A stretch of 53,391 nt of DNA from Chitinophagaceae bacterium (lineage in GTDB: Bacteria > Bacteroidota > Bacteroidia > Cytophagales > Cytophagaceae), in contig JAQBNS010000061.1 in NCBI GenBank assembly GCA_028288405.1, forward strand, positions 1-53,391, read 5' to 3'. The position numbers and the translations under genes are program-made. This document shows positions 24,480-32,880 of this stretch, in pieces (position 1 is the first letter of the stretch; every line of letters starts with the position of its first letter). The notes beneath the pieces are model-generated. The model saw only the letters and a list, made by a program, of their open reading frames with translations. It made no database searches and had not been told where the DNA came from.

Positions 24480-26517
24480 CATGAATCACCCTTCTAATGC
24501 ACTGATCCATGAAAGTAGTCCTTACCTGCAGCAGCATGCTTACAATCCGGTAGACTGGAAACCCTGGAACGATGAAACGTTACAACTGGCCATCACCGAA
24601 GATAAGCCAATCATCATCAGCATCGGTTATTCTTCCTGCCACTGGTGCCATGTGATGGAAAAACAGTCCTTTGAAGATACCGAGGTAGCCGAGTGGATGA
24701 ATAAACATTTCGTCTGCATCAAAGTGGATCGTGAAGAGCGACCAGACCTTGATCAGATCTATATGGATGCCGTACAAGCCATGAACATCAGGGGTGGCTG
24801 GCCCTTGAACGTATTCCTGACACCGGATAAAAAACCGTTTTACGGAGGCACTTATTTCCCAAAAGACCATTGGATACATATTCTTAGTCAAGTATCGAAT
24901 GCGTTCAAAGAACACCGTGAAGACTTAGAAAAATCTGCTGACGGTTTTGCCAATACCATACAAGCTTCAGAAATTAAAAAATACGGCATCAACGCACCGA
25001 AGCCCATTGATGATGGCATCATCGAGGAAGCCTATACCCGCCTGGATCGTCAGTTTGATACCGTCTGGGGAGGACTCGACAAAGTGCCTAAATTTCCCAT
25101 GCCTTCTATCTGGCAGTTTTTACTGGGCTACCATTATGCAACAGGCAAGCAAGCCGCACTGGACCAAACACTCCTCACCCTTCATCGAATTGCTATGGGC
25201 GGTCTGTACGATCAGGCAGGAGGAGGTTTTGCACGCTACTCTACCGACGGGGAATGGCTGGCTCCGCATTTTGAAAAAATGCTGTACGACAATGGTCAGC
25301 TTTTAAGTTTATACAGTCACGGTTATCAACTCACCCAAGACCGTAACTTCAAAGAAGTCGCCGACCAAACCGTAGAATGGTTAGCCAGAGAAATGACCAC
25401 AGCAGAAGGTGGTTTCTACTCTGCGCTGGATGCGGACTCTGAAGGTGAAGAAGGAAAATTTTATGTGTGGACATTAGAAGAACTTATACCCGTTTTCTCT
25501 CCGGAAGCCGATATTTGGCTGGAATATTTTTCCATACAAGAAGAAGGCAATTGGGAAGGCCATAACATTTTATTCCGTCAACGCTTTGATGAAGGGTTTA
25601 TCAAAGACTGCAAATTGGAGCCCGCCTACTTTTACAAAAGAAGAACAGAAATTTACAGTAAACTATTGTCGCTACGCAGCCATCGTCCAAGGCCCTTTCT
25701 GGACGATAAGCAAATTGCTTCCTGGAATGGGTTGATGTTAAAAGGATTGGTTGATTGGCACAAAGCTTCAGGAAGTGAACAAGCCTTAAAGCTCGCTATC
25801 GATAATGCCTACTTCATTGAAAAATATTTAATGGGCAAATCTCATCTTTCGCATTCTTATAAAAAAGGCGGAAAGAAAAGTCCCGGTTTTCTGGACGATT
25901 ATGCTTACGTGATCGAAGGTTTTATTGCTTTGCATGAAGCAACGTTAGAACCGCGCTGGCTGCATGCATCGAAGGATCTGATGAATACTGCGCTCAACGA
26001 ATTTTACGATGAAGCTGAAGGTTACTTCTTTTATTCTTCTACTGCATCCACCGATTTGATTGCGCGCAAAAAAGAAATCTTTGACAATGTGATTCCTTCT
26101 TCCAATTCCGGCATCGCTAAATGTTTGTTTCAGCTAGGCCATTTCTACCTCTACGAAGAATGGATACAAGCGTCAACATCCATGTGTCAGCGCATCAGTC
26201 ACCTCATTAAAACGGAAAGCAGTTACCTCACCAACTGGGCGACGCTTGCCTTGTGGATCAAAGAACCTTTTCTGGAAGTCGTAGTAGTTGGACCTCAAGC
26301 CCTTGAATTTGTAGCCCAGCTGAATCATTCTTACCTGCCTTTCAAAATAGTTACCGGCTCAAAATCAGCGGATAACCAAATCCCTCTATTGGAAAATCGT
26401 GGAACTCCGGATGAAAAAACGTATATTTATATATGCAACAACGCAGCTTGTCTGCGTCCGGTAGCGAATGTAAACGAGGCTTTAACCCTTATTCAGAGTC
26501 ACTATGAAAAAAATTAG
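24472..26517 (+). CDS. DUF255/YyaL-type thioredoxin-domain protein
   Basis: A 681-residue protein of the YyaL/spermatogenesis-associated 20 family. The N-terminal thioredoxin-like domain begins [19 protein letters not shown] and has the CHWC redox motif (Cys56, Cys59) in [16 protein letters not shown], followed by [15 protein letters not shown] and [21 protein letters not shown]. The rest is an alpha/alpha toroid resembling glycoside hydrolases ([34 protein letters not shown]). Cellular function is not known. The start overlaps the GSCFA gene; ATG 24481, right after that gene's stop, is an alternative. It overlaps the following LRR gene by 14 nt. Confidence 0.92.
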   Translation: MPNMNHPSNALIHESSPYLQQHAYNPVDWKPWNDETLQLAITEDKPIIISIGYSSCHWCHVMEKQSFEDTEVAEWMNKHFVCIKVDREERPDLDQIYMDAVQAMNIRGGWPLNVFLTPDKKPFYGGTYFPKDHWIHILSQVSNAFKEHREDLEKSADGFANTIQASEIKKYGINAPKPIDDGIIEEAYTRLDRQFDTVWGGLDKVPKFPMPSIWQFLLGYHYATGKQAALDQTLLTLHRIAMGGLYDQAGGGFARYSTDGEWLAPHFEKMLYDNGQLLSLYSHGYQLTQDRNFKEVADQTVEWLAREMTTAEGGFYSALDADSEGEEGKFYVWTLEELIPVFSPEADIWLEYFSIQEEGNWEGHNILFRQRFDEGFIKDCKLEPAYFYKRRTEIYSKLLSLRSHRPRPFLDDKQIASWNGLMLKGLVDWHKASGSEQALKLAIDNAYFIEKYLMGKSHLSHSYKKGGKKSPGFLDDYAYVIEGFIALHEATLEPRWLHASKDLMNTALNEFYDEAEGYFFYSSTASTDLIARKKEIFDNVIPSSNSGIAKCLFQLGHFYLYEEWIQASTSMCQRISHLIKTESSYLTNWATLALWIKEPFLEVVVVGPQALEFVAQLNHSYLPFKIVTGSKSADNQIPLLENRGTPDEKTYIYICNNAACLRPVANVNEALTLIQSHYEKN

Positions 26518-26962
26518 CACAGCAACATTCCTGTTCGCCTTCTTCATTTTGTTTTTGTCTTACACCGTATCTAACGCACAAGAATTTTCAGACGTATGCA
26601 CGTCTGCTGAAACTGTTTCCAGTTTAAGCGAAGCCTTGCAACAAAAGGAAACCATTCAAAAACTGGACCTCTCCATGCAGAAATTGACGACACTTCCCTT
26701 GGAAGTTACGCAATTGAAAAATTTGCAGTGCCTGGATTTATCTTTTAACAAATTCGGGACTTTACCGCCCGAATTAGCCAACCTGAAAAATCTGACCTAC
26801 CTGAATCTTGCCGGTACACGCTACATGGCCAAGGTTCCTGCTGTATTGAAACAATTACCCGGCTTAAAAATTCTGGATTTGAGAGATCATCCGGAATGGA
26901 ATAAGACGGTTTTTGAAGAAGCTAAAAAAATGCTGCCTAATGTGCAGATCATTACCCAATAA
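26504..26962 (+). CDS. Secreted leucine-rich repeat protein
   Basis: A 152-residue protein with an N-terminal signal peptide (about residues 1-25, ending SNAQ). About four leucine-rich repeats follow, of the bacterial type LxxLxLxxNxLxxLPxx[55 protein letters not shown] and [15 protein letters not shown] proteins bind other proteins; the small size suggests an accessory role in the periplasm or at the surface. It overlaps the end of the DUF255 gene by 14 nt and is followed 6 nt later by priA. Confidence 0.82.
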   Translation: MKKISTATFLFAFFILFLSYTVSNAQEFSDVCTSAETVSSLSEALQQKETIQKLDLSMQKLTTLPLEVTQLKNLQCLDLSFNKFGTLPPELANLKNLTYLNLAGTRYMAKVPAVLKQLPGLKILDLRDHPEWNKTVFEEAKKMLPNVQIITQ

Positions 26963-26968
26963 TTTATT

Positions 26969-29425
26969 TTGTTCGCCGAAATACTTTTACCTCTTCCCTT
27001 ACCCGGAACATTTACTTATCAGATTCCTTTATTCCTGCAAGACCAGGTCATTGAGGGAGTCCGGGTACTTGTGCCTTTTGGAAAAAGAAAACTCATCACC
27101 GGCGTAGTCAAACATACGCACGAGCAGGCGCCCTCTCATTACGAACCCAAAGAGATTTTGGATGTATTGGATCTCTCGCCTTCCATTACAAGCAGACAGC
27201 TGCGTTTCTTTGAATGGGTAGCTCAATACTACAGTTGCAGCGAAGGCGAAGTCTTACAAGCTGCACTGCCTTCGGGATTAAAATTAAACAGCGAATCTTT
27301 TTTAGAATTACATCCTGAGTTTGAAGACTTCGAATCGTTGAGCGCACAAGAAATGGTACTGGCTACGGTATTAAAAGACAAAACCATTTCCTTTGAAGAA
27401 GCAGCCAAAGTGTTGAAAAGAAGCAGTGCACATCCTGTCGTAAAATCGTTGCTCGAGAAGAAAGCCATTATACTGTACGAACAGGTTAAAGAAAAATACA
27501 AACACAAAACGGAGAAGAGAGTTCGTCTGGTCAATGCAGTAATCGTTGAAGATAAACTACAAGAATGGTTTGAGAAATTAGAGAAGACACCCAAGCAGTT
27601 AGAAGTATTGCTAACCTTCTTGCGTCTGGTGCCGGTGCTGAATAAACCAGAACTCAATACGCTGGGCACAGATAAAAAAACATTACTAGGAGAAAGCATT
27701 TCTGAGTCTTCCCTGAAAACCCTGATCAAACAAGGTTTGATGGAAGAATATAATTTTGTTACAGATCGGTTAAACTTTGATTTCACCCATGCTGAAGCGC
27801 CAGATCTTTCCGATCCGCAGCAACGAGCACTCGATAAAATTTTTACGCTGCAGGAAGAAAAGAAAACTGTTTTGTTGCAGGGCGTAACCGGAAGCGGTAA
27901 AACAGAAATCTACATCAACCTTATTAAAAAAGAATTGGAGCAAGGCCACCAAGCTTTGCTACTCGTGCCGGAGATCGCGCTTACGACACAATTGATGAAC
28001 AGACTGGCGAAGTTCTTTGGAAAAGAAATGGGCATTTACCATTCTAAATTTTCCGATAACGAACGTGTAGAAATCTGGAACAATATCCTGAATGAAAAAA
28101 CAAAATTCATTGTCGGTGTGCGTTCTTCCATCTTTCTTCCTTTTACGGACTTAGGGTTGATCATCGTAGACGAGGAACATGAATCGTCTTATAAACAACA
28201 AGATCCCGCGCCACGCTATAACGCCCGGGATTCGGCCTTGTACCTGGCTTCTATGTACAATGCCTTTACGGTATTGGGCTCCGCTACTCCTTCACTTGAT
28301 TCCTATTACAATGCACATCTTGGGAAATACGGTTGGGTAGAATTGAGCGAACGCTACGGCGATGCCACTTTACCGGCGGTACAAGTGATTGACATGAAGC
28401 GGGAGAAAAAATTCAAAACCGAACAGTTGGGTTTTTCTTCTGTACTCATCAAAGAAATACAGGAGACACTCAAAGCGAATAAACAAGTCATCATCTTTCA
28501 AAACAGACGAGGCTATGCACCGGTACTCGAATGCCAGGATTGCGCGCATGTATCCCAGTGCCCTCACTGCGCGGTAAGTTTGACCGTACACGCTTACAAA
28601 CACGAACTGCGTTGCCACTACTGCGGTTATTCGGAAAGCATTCCCCCCGGTTGTAAAGTGTGTGGAAGTACACACCTGAGTACACAAGGCACAGGAACAG
28701 AAAAAATTGAAGAAGATTTAAAACAACTCTTTCCTGAAACCAACGTCATTCGTATGGATCAGGATACGACGAGAAGTAAAAACGGATTTCAGCGCATCAT
28801 CACGGCTTTCCAAAATAAAGAAGCAGGTATCATGGTCGGCACACAGATGGTAACCAAAGGCCTTGACTTCGAAGACGTAGAACTGGTAGGCATCTATCAT
28901 GCAGACCGGATGTGGAATTTTCCTGATTTCCGTTCCGTTGAACGAAGCTTCCAAACCCTTGTACAAGTCAGTGGTAGAGCAGGAAGAAAAAGTCAGCAGG
29001 GAAAAGTATTGATTCAAACATACGACGTTAAACATCCATTGTTTAAATGGACGAACACCAATGATTACAATGGCTTTGCCAACGAAGAGCTGCACGACCG
29101 TCAAATGCTGCATTATCCGCCTTTTACCCGCTTAATCAAGCTGGTCGTCAAAGGACAGGATAAATCACTGACACTCAAAGCCTCGAAATTATTGGCAGGA
29201 GAATTAAGAAAACAATTGAAAGACGCCACAGTATTGGGGCCTGAAGCCCCTGCCATAGATAAAATAAGGAATTATTATATACAGGATATTTTAATTAAAT
29301 TGGAAAGAAACAACCGGGAGATGCCTTTAAATAAGCAAATCATCGCCTTAAAGGCAAAGGACATTACGAGCTCCAAAGAATTTCGAAACATATACATCAC
29401 CATCGACGTAGATCCTTTATTATGA
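26969..29425 (+). CDS. priA: Primosomal protein N' (replication restart helicase PriA)
   Basis: PriA is a superfamily 2 helicase that recognises stalled forks and reloads the replisome. At 818 residues it is full length. The N-terminal 3'-OH-binding domain starts FAEILLPLPLPGTFTYQIP. Walker A is GVTGSGKTEIY (about residues 305-315), and Walker B is IIVDEEHESSYKQQ with DPAPRYNARDSA after it. The zinc region (about 520-567) has paired cysteines in CQDCAHVSQCPHC and CHYCGYSESIPPGCKVC. Motif GTQMVTKGLDFEDV lies in the second helicase lobe. The start is TTG; no ATG fits the conserved N-terminus. It overlaps the next gene by 4 nt. Confidence 0.97.
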   Translation: MFAEILLPLPLPGTFTYQIPLFLQDQVIEGVRVLVPFGKRKLITGVVKHTHEQAPSHYEPKEILDVLDLSPSITSRQLRFFEWVAQYYSCSEGEVLQAALPSGLKLNSESFLELHPEFEDFESLSAQEMVLATVLKDKTISFEEAAKVLKRSSAHPVVKSLLEKKAIILYEQVKEKYKHKTEKRVRLVNAVIVEDKLQEWFEKLEKTPKQLEVLLTFLRLVPVLNKPELNTLGTDKKTLLGESISESSLKTLIKQGLMEEYNFVTDRLNFDFTHAEAPDLSDPQQRALDKIFTLQEEKKTVLLQGVTGSGKTEIYINLIKKELEQGHQALLLVPEIALTTQLMNRLAKFFGKEMGIYHSKFSDNERVEIWNNILNEKTKFIVGVRSSIFLPFTDLGLIIVDEEHESSYKQQDPAPRYNARDSALYLASMYNAFTVLGSATPSLDSYYNAHLGKYGWVELSERYGDATLPAVQVIDMKREKKFKTEQLGFSSVLIKEIQETLKANKQVIIFQNRRGYAPVLECQDCAHVSQCPHCAVSLTVHAYKHELRCHYCGYSESIPPGCKVCGSTHLSTQGTGTEKIEEDLKQLFPETNVIRMDQDTTRSKNGFQRIITAFQNKEAGIMVGTQMVTKGLDFEDVELVGIYHADRMWNFPDFRSVERSFQTLVQVSGRAGRKSQQGKVLIQTYDVKHPLFKWTNTNDYNGFANEELHDRQMLHYPPFTRLIKLVVKGQDKSLTLKASKLLAGELRKQLKDATVLGPEAPAIDKIRNYYIQDILIKLERNNREMPLNKQIIALKAKDITSSKEFRNIYITIDVDPLL

Positions 29426-30057
29426 AATGGTATTCTTATTTTCTGCTGCTTAGCCTGTCTGTTATCGCACTCTCTTCTTGTAGCGATGAAATAGACGATG
29501 GATCAAACAATCCCCCAATTGATTCTTCTCTTTTGGTGAGACCTGATACCCTTAACAAAGACAGCCTGAAGCAATCTACCGGTACCGTAAAACAATGGAA
29601 CTTCAGTACCACAGATGAAAGCGTAATTTCTATGCCGGAGAAACTCAACATGGGTGCCAGCTATAAAACGATTGAAGCCATGTTGCCTGATTTCAAAGGT
29701 GTGCGCGCAGAGAACCGCAGTGCAGAACTAGCAGACAAAGGATTTGTAGAAGGCATGTCGGAAACGGATTTGTTTGGACAAAAAGCAAAATGCGTTTTCC
29801 ATTTTAAAAACGATTCTTTATACAGCTATGATGTTTCTGTTCCGATTATGGACATGAAAGAAGCAGAAAAAAAATACAACGAGATCAAAGCATTTTACAA
29901 CGACAAATACGGTGAAGCTCAAACACCCAAAGTAGAAGAAGACAATTACACGTCCACTACTTCTTACTGGAAAACACCTAAAGGATATGTTGTTCTCGCC
30001 AATGACTTAAGCAATGCCGAGATTCAATTTGGTATACATAATTCTTTGCCTAAGTAA
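29422..30057 (+). CDS. Lipoprotein of unknown function
   Basis: A 211-residue protein with a type II signal peptide: hydrophobic MKWYSYFLLLSLSVIAL followed by the lipobox LSSC, with the acylated Cys near residue 20 and then SDEIDDGSNN. Acidic residues after the Cys suit surface-exposed Bacteroidota lipoproteins. The mature part is mixed alpha/beta, with MKEAEKKYNEIKAFYNDKYGEAQTP and a C-terminal YWKTPKGYVVLANDLS-type strand pair. I recognise no family. It is translationally coupled to priA (ATGA overlap), and repeat copy E follows 29 nt after the stop. Confidence 0.75.
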   Translation: MKWYSYFLLLSLSVIALSSCSDEIDDGSNNPPIDSSLLVRPDTLNKDSLKQSTGTVKQWNFSTTDESVISMPEKLNMGASYKTIEAMLPDFKGVRAENRSAELADKGFVEGMSETDLFGQKAKCVFHFKNDSLYSYDVSVPIMDMKEAEKKYNEIKAFYNDKYGEAQTPKVEEDNYTSTTSYWKTPKGYVVLANDLSNAEIQFGIHNSLPK

Positions 30058-30386
30058 TTACAAATACATTTTTAAGTTTTCTTATTGCGTTAGGGATTGA
30101 GCCATTGTCTGAGCTCTTCCCGCTTTTTCAGCGGGAAAGCGAGTGGCGAAAGCCCGGCCCGGAGGGAACTCCATTATACTCATCCAGAAAGTCTGCTTTT
30201 CAATCATCAATCCCTGACAGAACATTCTTTAATGAAATCTCCAGTGTAGAATCCACTACTCAATTGCGTATAATTATCTCCTAACAATTTTAATTACATT
30301 CTCTAATCAAGCCTTTATAGTCATTTACAATACTTTTTAAAAAATGGCATGAATTTCAAACATCTACTTCTCAAAACAGATGAGCC
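30058..30386. other. 329-bp intergenic region containing repeat copy E
   Basis: After copy E (30087-30172) the rest (30173-30386) is AT-rich with no open frame, hairpin or clear promoter that I can support. Confidence 0.6.
30087..30172 (+). repeat. Dispersed structured repeat, copy E (short, 3' of lipoprotein gene)
   Basis: It begins GCGTTAGGGATTGAG and ends GGCGAAAGCCCGGCCCGGAGGGAAC. A strong inner hairpin TTCCCGCT-TTTTC-AGCGGGAA (about 30117-30137) replaces the variable middle. It lacks the GAGCGAGGACTTG block. It is in the same orientation as the upstream gene. Confidence 0.65.
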
Positions 30387-30545
30387 ATGAAAACTGCAGA
30401 GAAAAAAAACAAAGCCCAATCAGCTTCTGACAAGAAAACAAGTGTACAGACCCCTGTTCCTCCACAAGTACAATATCCGTTGGAGAGTCCTGATTCTAAA
30501 AAGAATCAGCAAACCAAACCAGGCAATCAGTCCGATAAAAAGTAA
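30387..30545 (+). CDS. Small hydrophilic protein of 52 residues, unknown function
   Basis: ATG at 30387, stop TAA at 30543-30545. The product is very polar: MKTAEKKNKAQSASDKK, then a Pro-rich VQTPVPPQVQYPLESPD, then a Lys/Gln-rich tail ending QSDKK. It has no hydrophobic core, so it is probably disordered. It is first of three small frames in a row (30387, 30567, 30791) with short gaps. Coding is plausible from the clean start and stop and its position, but it is not proven. Confidence 0.5.
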   Translation: MKTAEKKNKAQSASDKKTSVQTPVPPQVQYPLESPDSKKNQQTKPGNQSDKK

Positions 30546-30566
30546 TCCTTAACCCAACTAGTACCT

Positions 30567-30737
30567 ATGAGAAATTTTGATGCAACGACAGGTGGCTTTG
30601 AGAAAATGGGATCAAGACGCGGATTTAAAAAAGAAAAACAGGAAAACAGAAAAACGCCTTCCAATAAAATCAGACATAGTGTTGACGATTACGAAGAATA
30701 TTTCAATACCCGCTATGGCAATAAACTATACAAATAA
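30567..30737 (+). CDS. Small basic protein of 56 residues, unknown function
   Basis: ATG at 30567, stop TAA at 30735-30737. The product starts MRNFDATTGGFEKMGSRRGF, has a Lys/Arg-rich middle (KKEKQENRKTPSNKIRH) and an acidic/aromatic end (DDYEEYFNTRYGNKLYK). The charge separation suggests a nucleic-acid or ribosome-binding peptide, but this is a guess. It follows the previous small frame by 21 nt. Confidence 0.5.
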   Translation: MRNFDATTGGFEKMGSRRGFKKEKQENRKTPSNKIRHSVDDYEEYFNTRYGNKLYK

Positions 30738-30790
30738 TCCGCTGTAAATAAAAAAACTGTATATTTAGCACATACATTTCAGTTTTAATC

Positions 30791-30997
30791 ATGCCTATTT
30801 CAATAGACGTACTCCGTGTAGGAAAAAAATATTATTTAGTGAATCACGGAGAGCGATTTGAATTTTCAGTTATTGAAGCCTTGTTTGATAATAATTTTCG
30901 ATTGAAAGATTTATCCAGTCTGGAAGAATATCAACTGAATGATTTAATACAATTTGGAAAAGGGAATGATTACGATTTGGAAGAATTACCTGTGTAA
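30791..30997 (+). CDS. Small protein of 68 residues, unknown function
   Basis: The product is compact and probably folded: VGKKYYLVNHGERFEFSVIEALFDNNFRLKDLSSLEEYQLNDLIQFG. The strand pattern (GKKYYLV, ERFEFSVIEA, NFRLKDL) suggests a small beta barrel of the SH3 or Tudor kind (inferred). An upstream TATATTTA (30760-30767) could be a -7 element. It ends 15 nt before the DUF72 gene, so the two may be co-transcribed. Confidence 0.6.
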   Translation: MPISIDVLRVGKKYYLVNHGERFEFSVIEALFDNNFRLKDLSSLEEYQLNDLIQFGKGNDYDLEELPV

Positions 30998-31012
30998 TCA
31001 AACCCAACCGGT

Positions 31013-31924
31013 ATGCAGTTTGGAAAAGTAGATGCCCCTGAAACAATTGATTTTACCTTACCTGCAGACCATAAGGATACAGCAAAGGTACTGGCCAAAT
31101 ACAAAGACAAGGACAATTTTAAAATCTATGTCGGTTGTGCCAAATGGAATAAAACCGATCTTAAAAACTTTTATCCGAAAGGAACCAAAGATGAGTTGGC
31201 TTACTACTCTACCCAATTCAACAGCATAGAATTGAATGCCACTTTTTACAGTTCTCCTTCCAAAGAGCAAGTAAAAACATGGGCCGCCAAAACACCTAAA
31301 GGTTTTAAATTCTTCCCGAAGATTCCCAATACGATAAGCCACTTCAAACGATTGATTGAAGTAAAAAAGCCTGTAGAAGAATTCTGCGATGCGGTAGTTT
31401 TGTTTGAAGATAAACTCGGTATGACATTTCTGCAAATGCACGACAACTTCAAACCTAAAGATATAGACCGATTGGAAAAATTCATGAAAGAATTTCCCAA
31501 AGCAGTGCCATTAGCCATTGAATTAAGAAATGCAGAATGGTTTGAAGACCAGAAGACAGCCGCTCAAGTGTATCAACTCATGGAAGACTATGGCAAGACC
31601 AATATCATCGTAGATACAGCCGGCAGAAGGGATATTTTGCACATGCGGTTGACTAGCCCAACAGCTTTTATACGCTATGTCGGAGCCAATCATGAAAGTG
31701 ACTATGCCCGATTGGACGAATGGATCGAACGCCTTAAAGTATGGAAGAAAAAAGGGTTGCAGGACGTTTACTTTTTCGTGCATCAAAACGTTGAAAAAGA
31801 ATCTCCTTTACTGGCTACCTATTTTATTGAAAAGTTAAACAAAGCCTTTAAACTGGAATTGCCGGTCCCTTCAAAATTGAATAGCACGGCTAAAATTTTC
31901 AAGGAGGTAAAAAGTAAAAAATAG
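31013..31924 (+). CDS. DUF72 (YecE-like) family protein
   Basis: A 303-residue protein of the DUF72/YecE family, a TIM-barrel fold. Conserved parts are IYVGCAKWNKTDLKNFYPKG near residue 37, FNSIELNATFYSSPSKEQV, GFKFFPKIPNTISHFKRL, LPLAIELRNAEWF-like sequence (here VPLAIELRNAEWF) and VYFFVHQNVEKESPLLA near the end. The Glu in SIELNATFY and the His in FFVHQN are invariant in the family. The biochemical function is not established. It follows the 68-residue protein gene by 15 nt. Confidence 0.9.
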   Translation: MQFGKVDAPETIDFTLPADHKDTAKVLAKYKDKDNFKIYVGCAKWNKTDLKNFYPKGTKDELAYYSTQFNSIELNATFYSSPSKEQVKTWAAKTPKGFKFFPKIPNTISHFKRLIEVKKPVEEFCDAVVLFEDKLGMTFLQMHDNFKPKDIDRLEKFMKEFPKAVPLAIELRNAEWFEDQKTAAQVYQLMEDYGKTNIIVDTAGRRDILHMRLTSPTAFIRYVGANHESDYARLDEWIERLKVWKKKGLQDVYFFVHQNVEKESPLLATYFIEKLNKAFKLELPVPSKLNSTAKIFKEVKSKK

Positions 31925-31967
31925 CTCCTGCAGCTCAAGTCTAGCCGGACTATTCCTGAATACGTAT

Positions 31968-31975
31968 TACCTTTG
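31968..31975 (+). promoter_or_regulatory. -7 promoter element for the MORN lipoprotein gene
   Basis: TACCTTTG matches TAnnTTTG, 17 nt before the ATG at 31993. No TTG was found at the standard upstream spacing. Confidence 0.45.
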
Positions 31976-31992
31976 TACTTTAATCTCTTTTT

Positions 31993-32874
31993 ATGAATCG
32001 TATTTTACTTTGCTTACTCATGGTAAGCGTTTTTTTGATCAGCTCTTGTTCGAACAAGTTTGACGGAGAAAATGGTGTGCTCAAAGAATATTATGAAATA
32101 GGAAACGGACAGGCGCTCAAAAAAGTAGCCGAATACAAAGACGGCGTATTGAACGGGCCTTACCTGGAATACTATTCCAATGGCAACGTTAAAACAGACG
32201 CGCATTATGTTAAAGGCGAATTGGAAGGTGTACGCAAACATTTTTTTGAAAATGGAAAAATGAAAGCGGAAGAAACGTACAAAGGAGGTAAAAGAAACGG
32301 TCTCTACAAGTACTACTATAAAAATGGAAATGTAGAAACAGAACGTTATTTTCAAAATGGTTTGAAGCATGGCATGTATACACAATACTACAAAAACGGC
32401 AAACCTGAATTCACCTATAATTACAGCCAGGATAAAATGCAGGGTGAAAACAAAGAGTACTATGACAACGGGCAGGTAAAATACATTGCTTTCTTTGACC
32501 AGGGAGATCCCGCTGTCGGACTACAGGAATTTACCAAAGACGGCGAAGTGATCAACAACGATTTTGCTATTTTTACCAAAGAAGAAAACACATTGGCGTT
32601 GAAGCAATCTTATAAATATGTATTTAATATTGCTTCTTCATCGGATATCAAATTATACGAAGGACAATTAAGGGAGAATAAGTATTTTGACAAGAGTAAA
32701 TATTATGACCTGCTTAATGTCAATGACAATGGTTATTACCAAAGAAGGTATTTAGTGTACCCTGGAGAATACGAAATGTCTGATCTTAATATTATTGCGA
32801 CTAAAGAAACTGAAATGGGTAATCTGTATATCAAAACAAAAAAAATCAGAGTTTCCCTTAACAATTACTTTTAA
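31993..32874 (+). CDS. MORN-repeat (YwqK-like) lipoprotein
   Basis: A 293-residue lipoprotein: signal peptide MNRILLCLLMVSVFLISSC with the lipobox ISSC (Cys19). About six MORN_2-type repeats of 20-24 residues follow, each like NGxxxxYYxNGxVKxxxxYxxG (GPYLEYYSNGNVKTDAHYVKG, GLYKYYYKNGNVETERYFQNG, GENKEYYDNGQVKY). The C-terminal 100 residues are not repetitive. Databases often label such proteins as YwqK antitoxin of a toxin system; here no toxin partner is present and the protein is exported, so I do not accept that role. The gene faces the TPR gene with a 6-nt gap between stops. Confidence 0.85.
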   Translation: MNRILLCLLMVSVFLISSCSNKFDGENGVLKEYYEIGNGQALKKVAEYKDGVLNGPYLEYYSNGNVKTDAHYVKGELEGVRKHFFENGKMKAEETYKGGKRNGLYKYYYKNGNVETERYFQNGLKHGMYTQYYKNGKPEFTYNYSQDKMQGENKEYYDNGQVKYIAFFDQGDPAVGLQEFTKDGEVINNDFAIFTKEENTLALKQSYKYVFNIASSSDIKLYEGQLRENKYFDKSKYYDLLNVNDNGYYQRRYLVYPGEYEMSDLNIIATKETEMGNLYIKTKKIRVSLNNYF

Positions 32875-32880
32875 CGCTTA

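Noticed and set aside
27229..27786. 185-codon minus-strand open frame inside priA
   Set aside because: Ser/Leu/Phe-rich shadow of a conserved gene with no independent support.
31993..32874. Toxin-antitoxin system (database name YwqK antitoxin)
   Set aside because: The protein is an exported MORN-repeat lipoprotein, and no toxin gene is adjacent; the neighbour is a convergent TPR protein.
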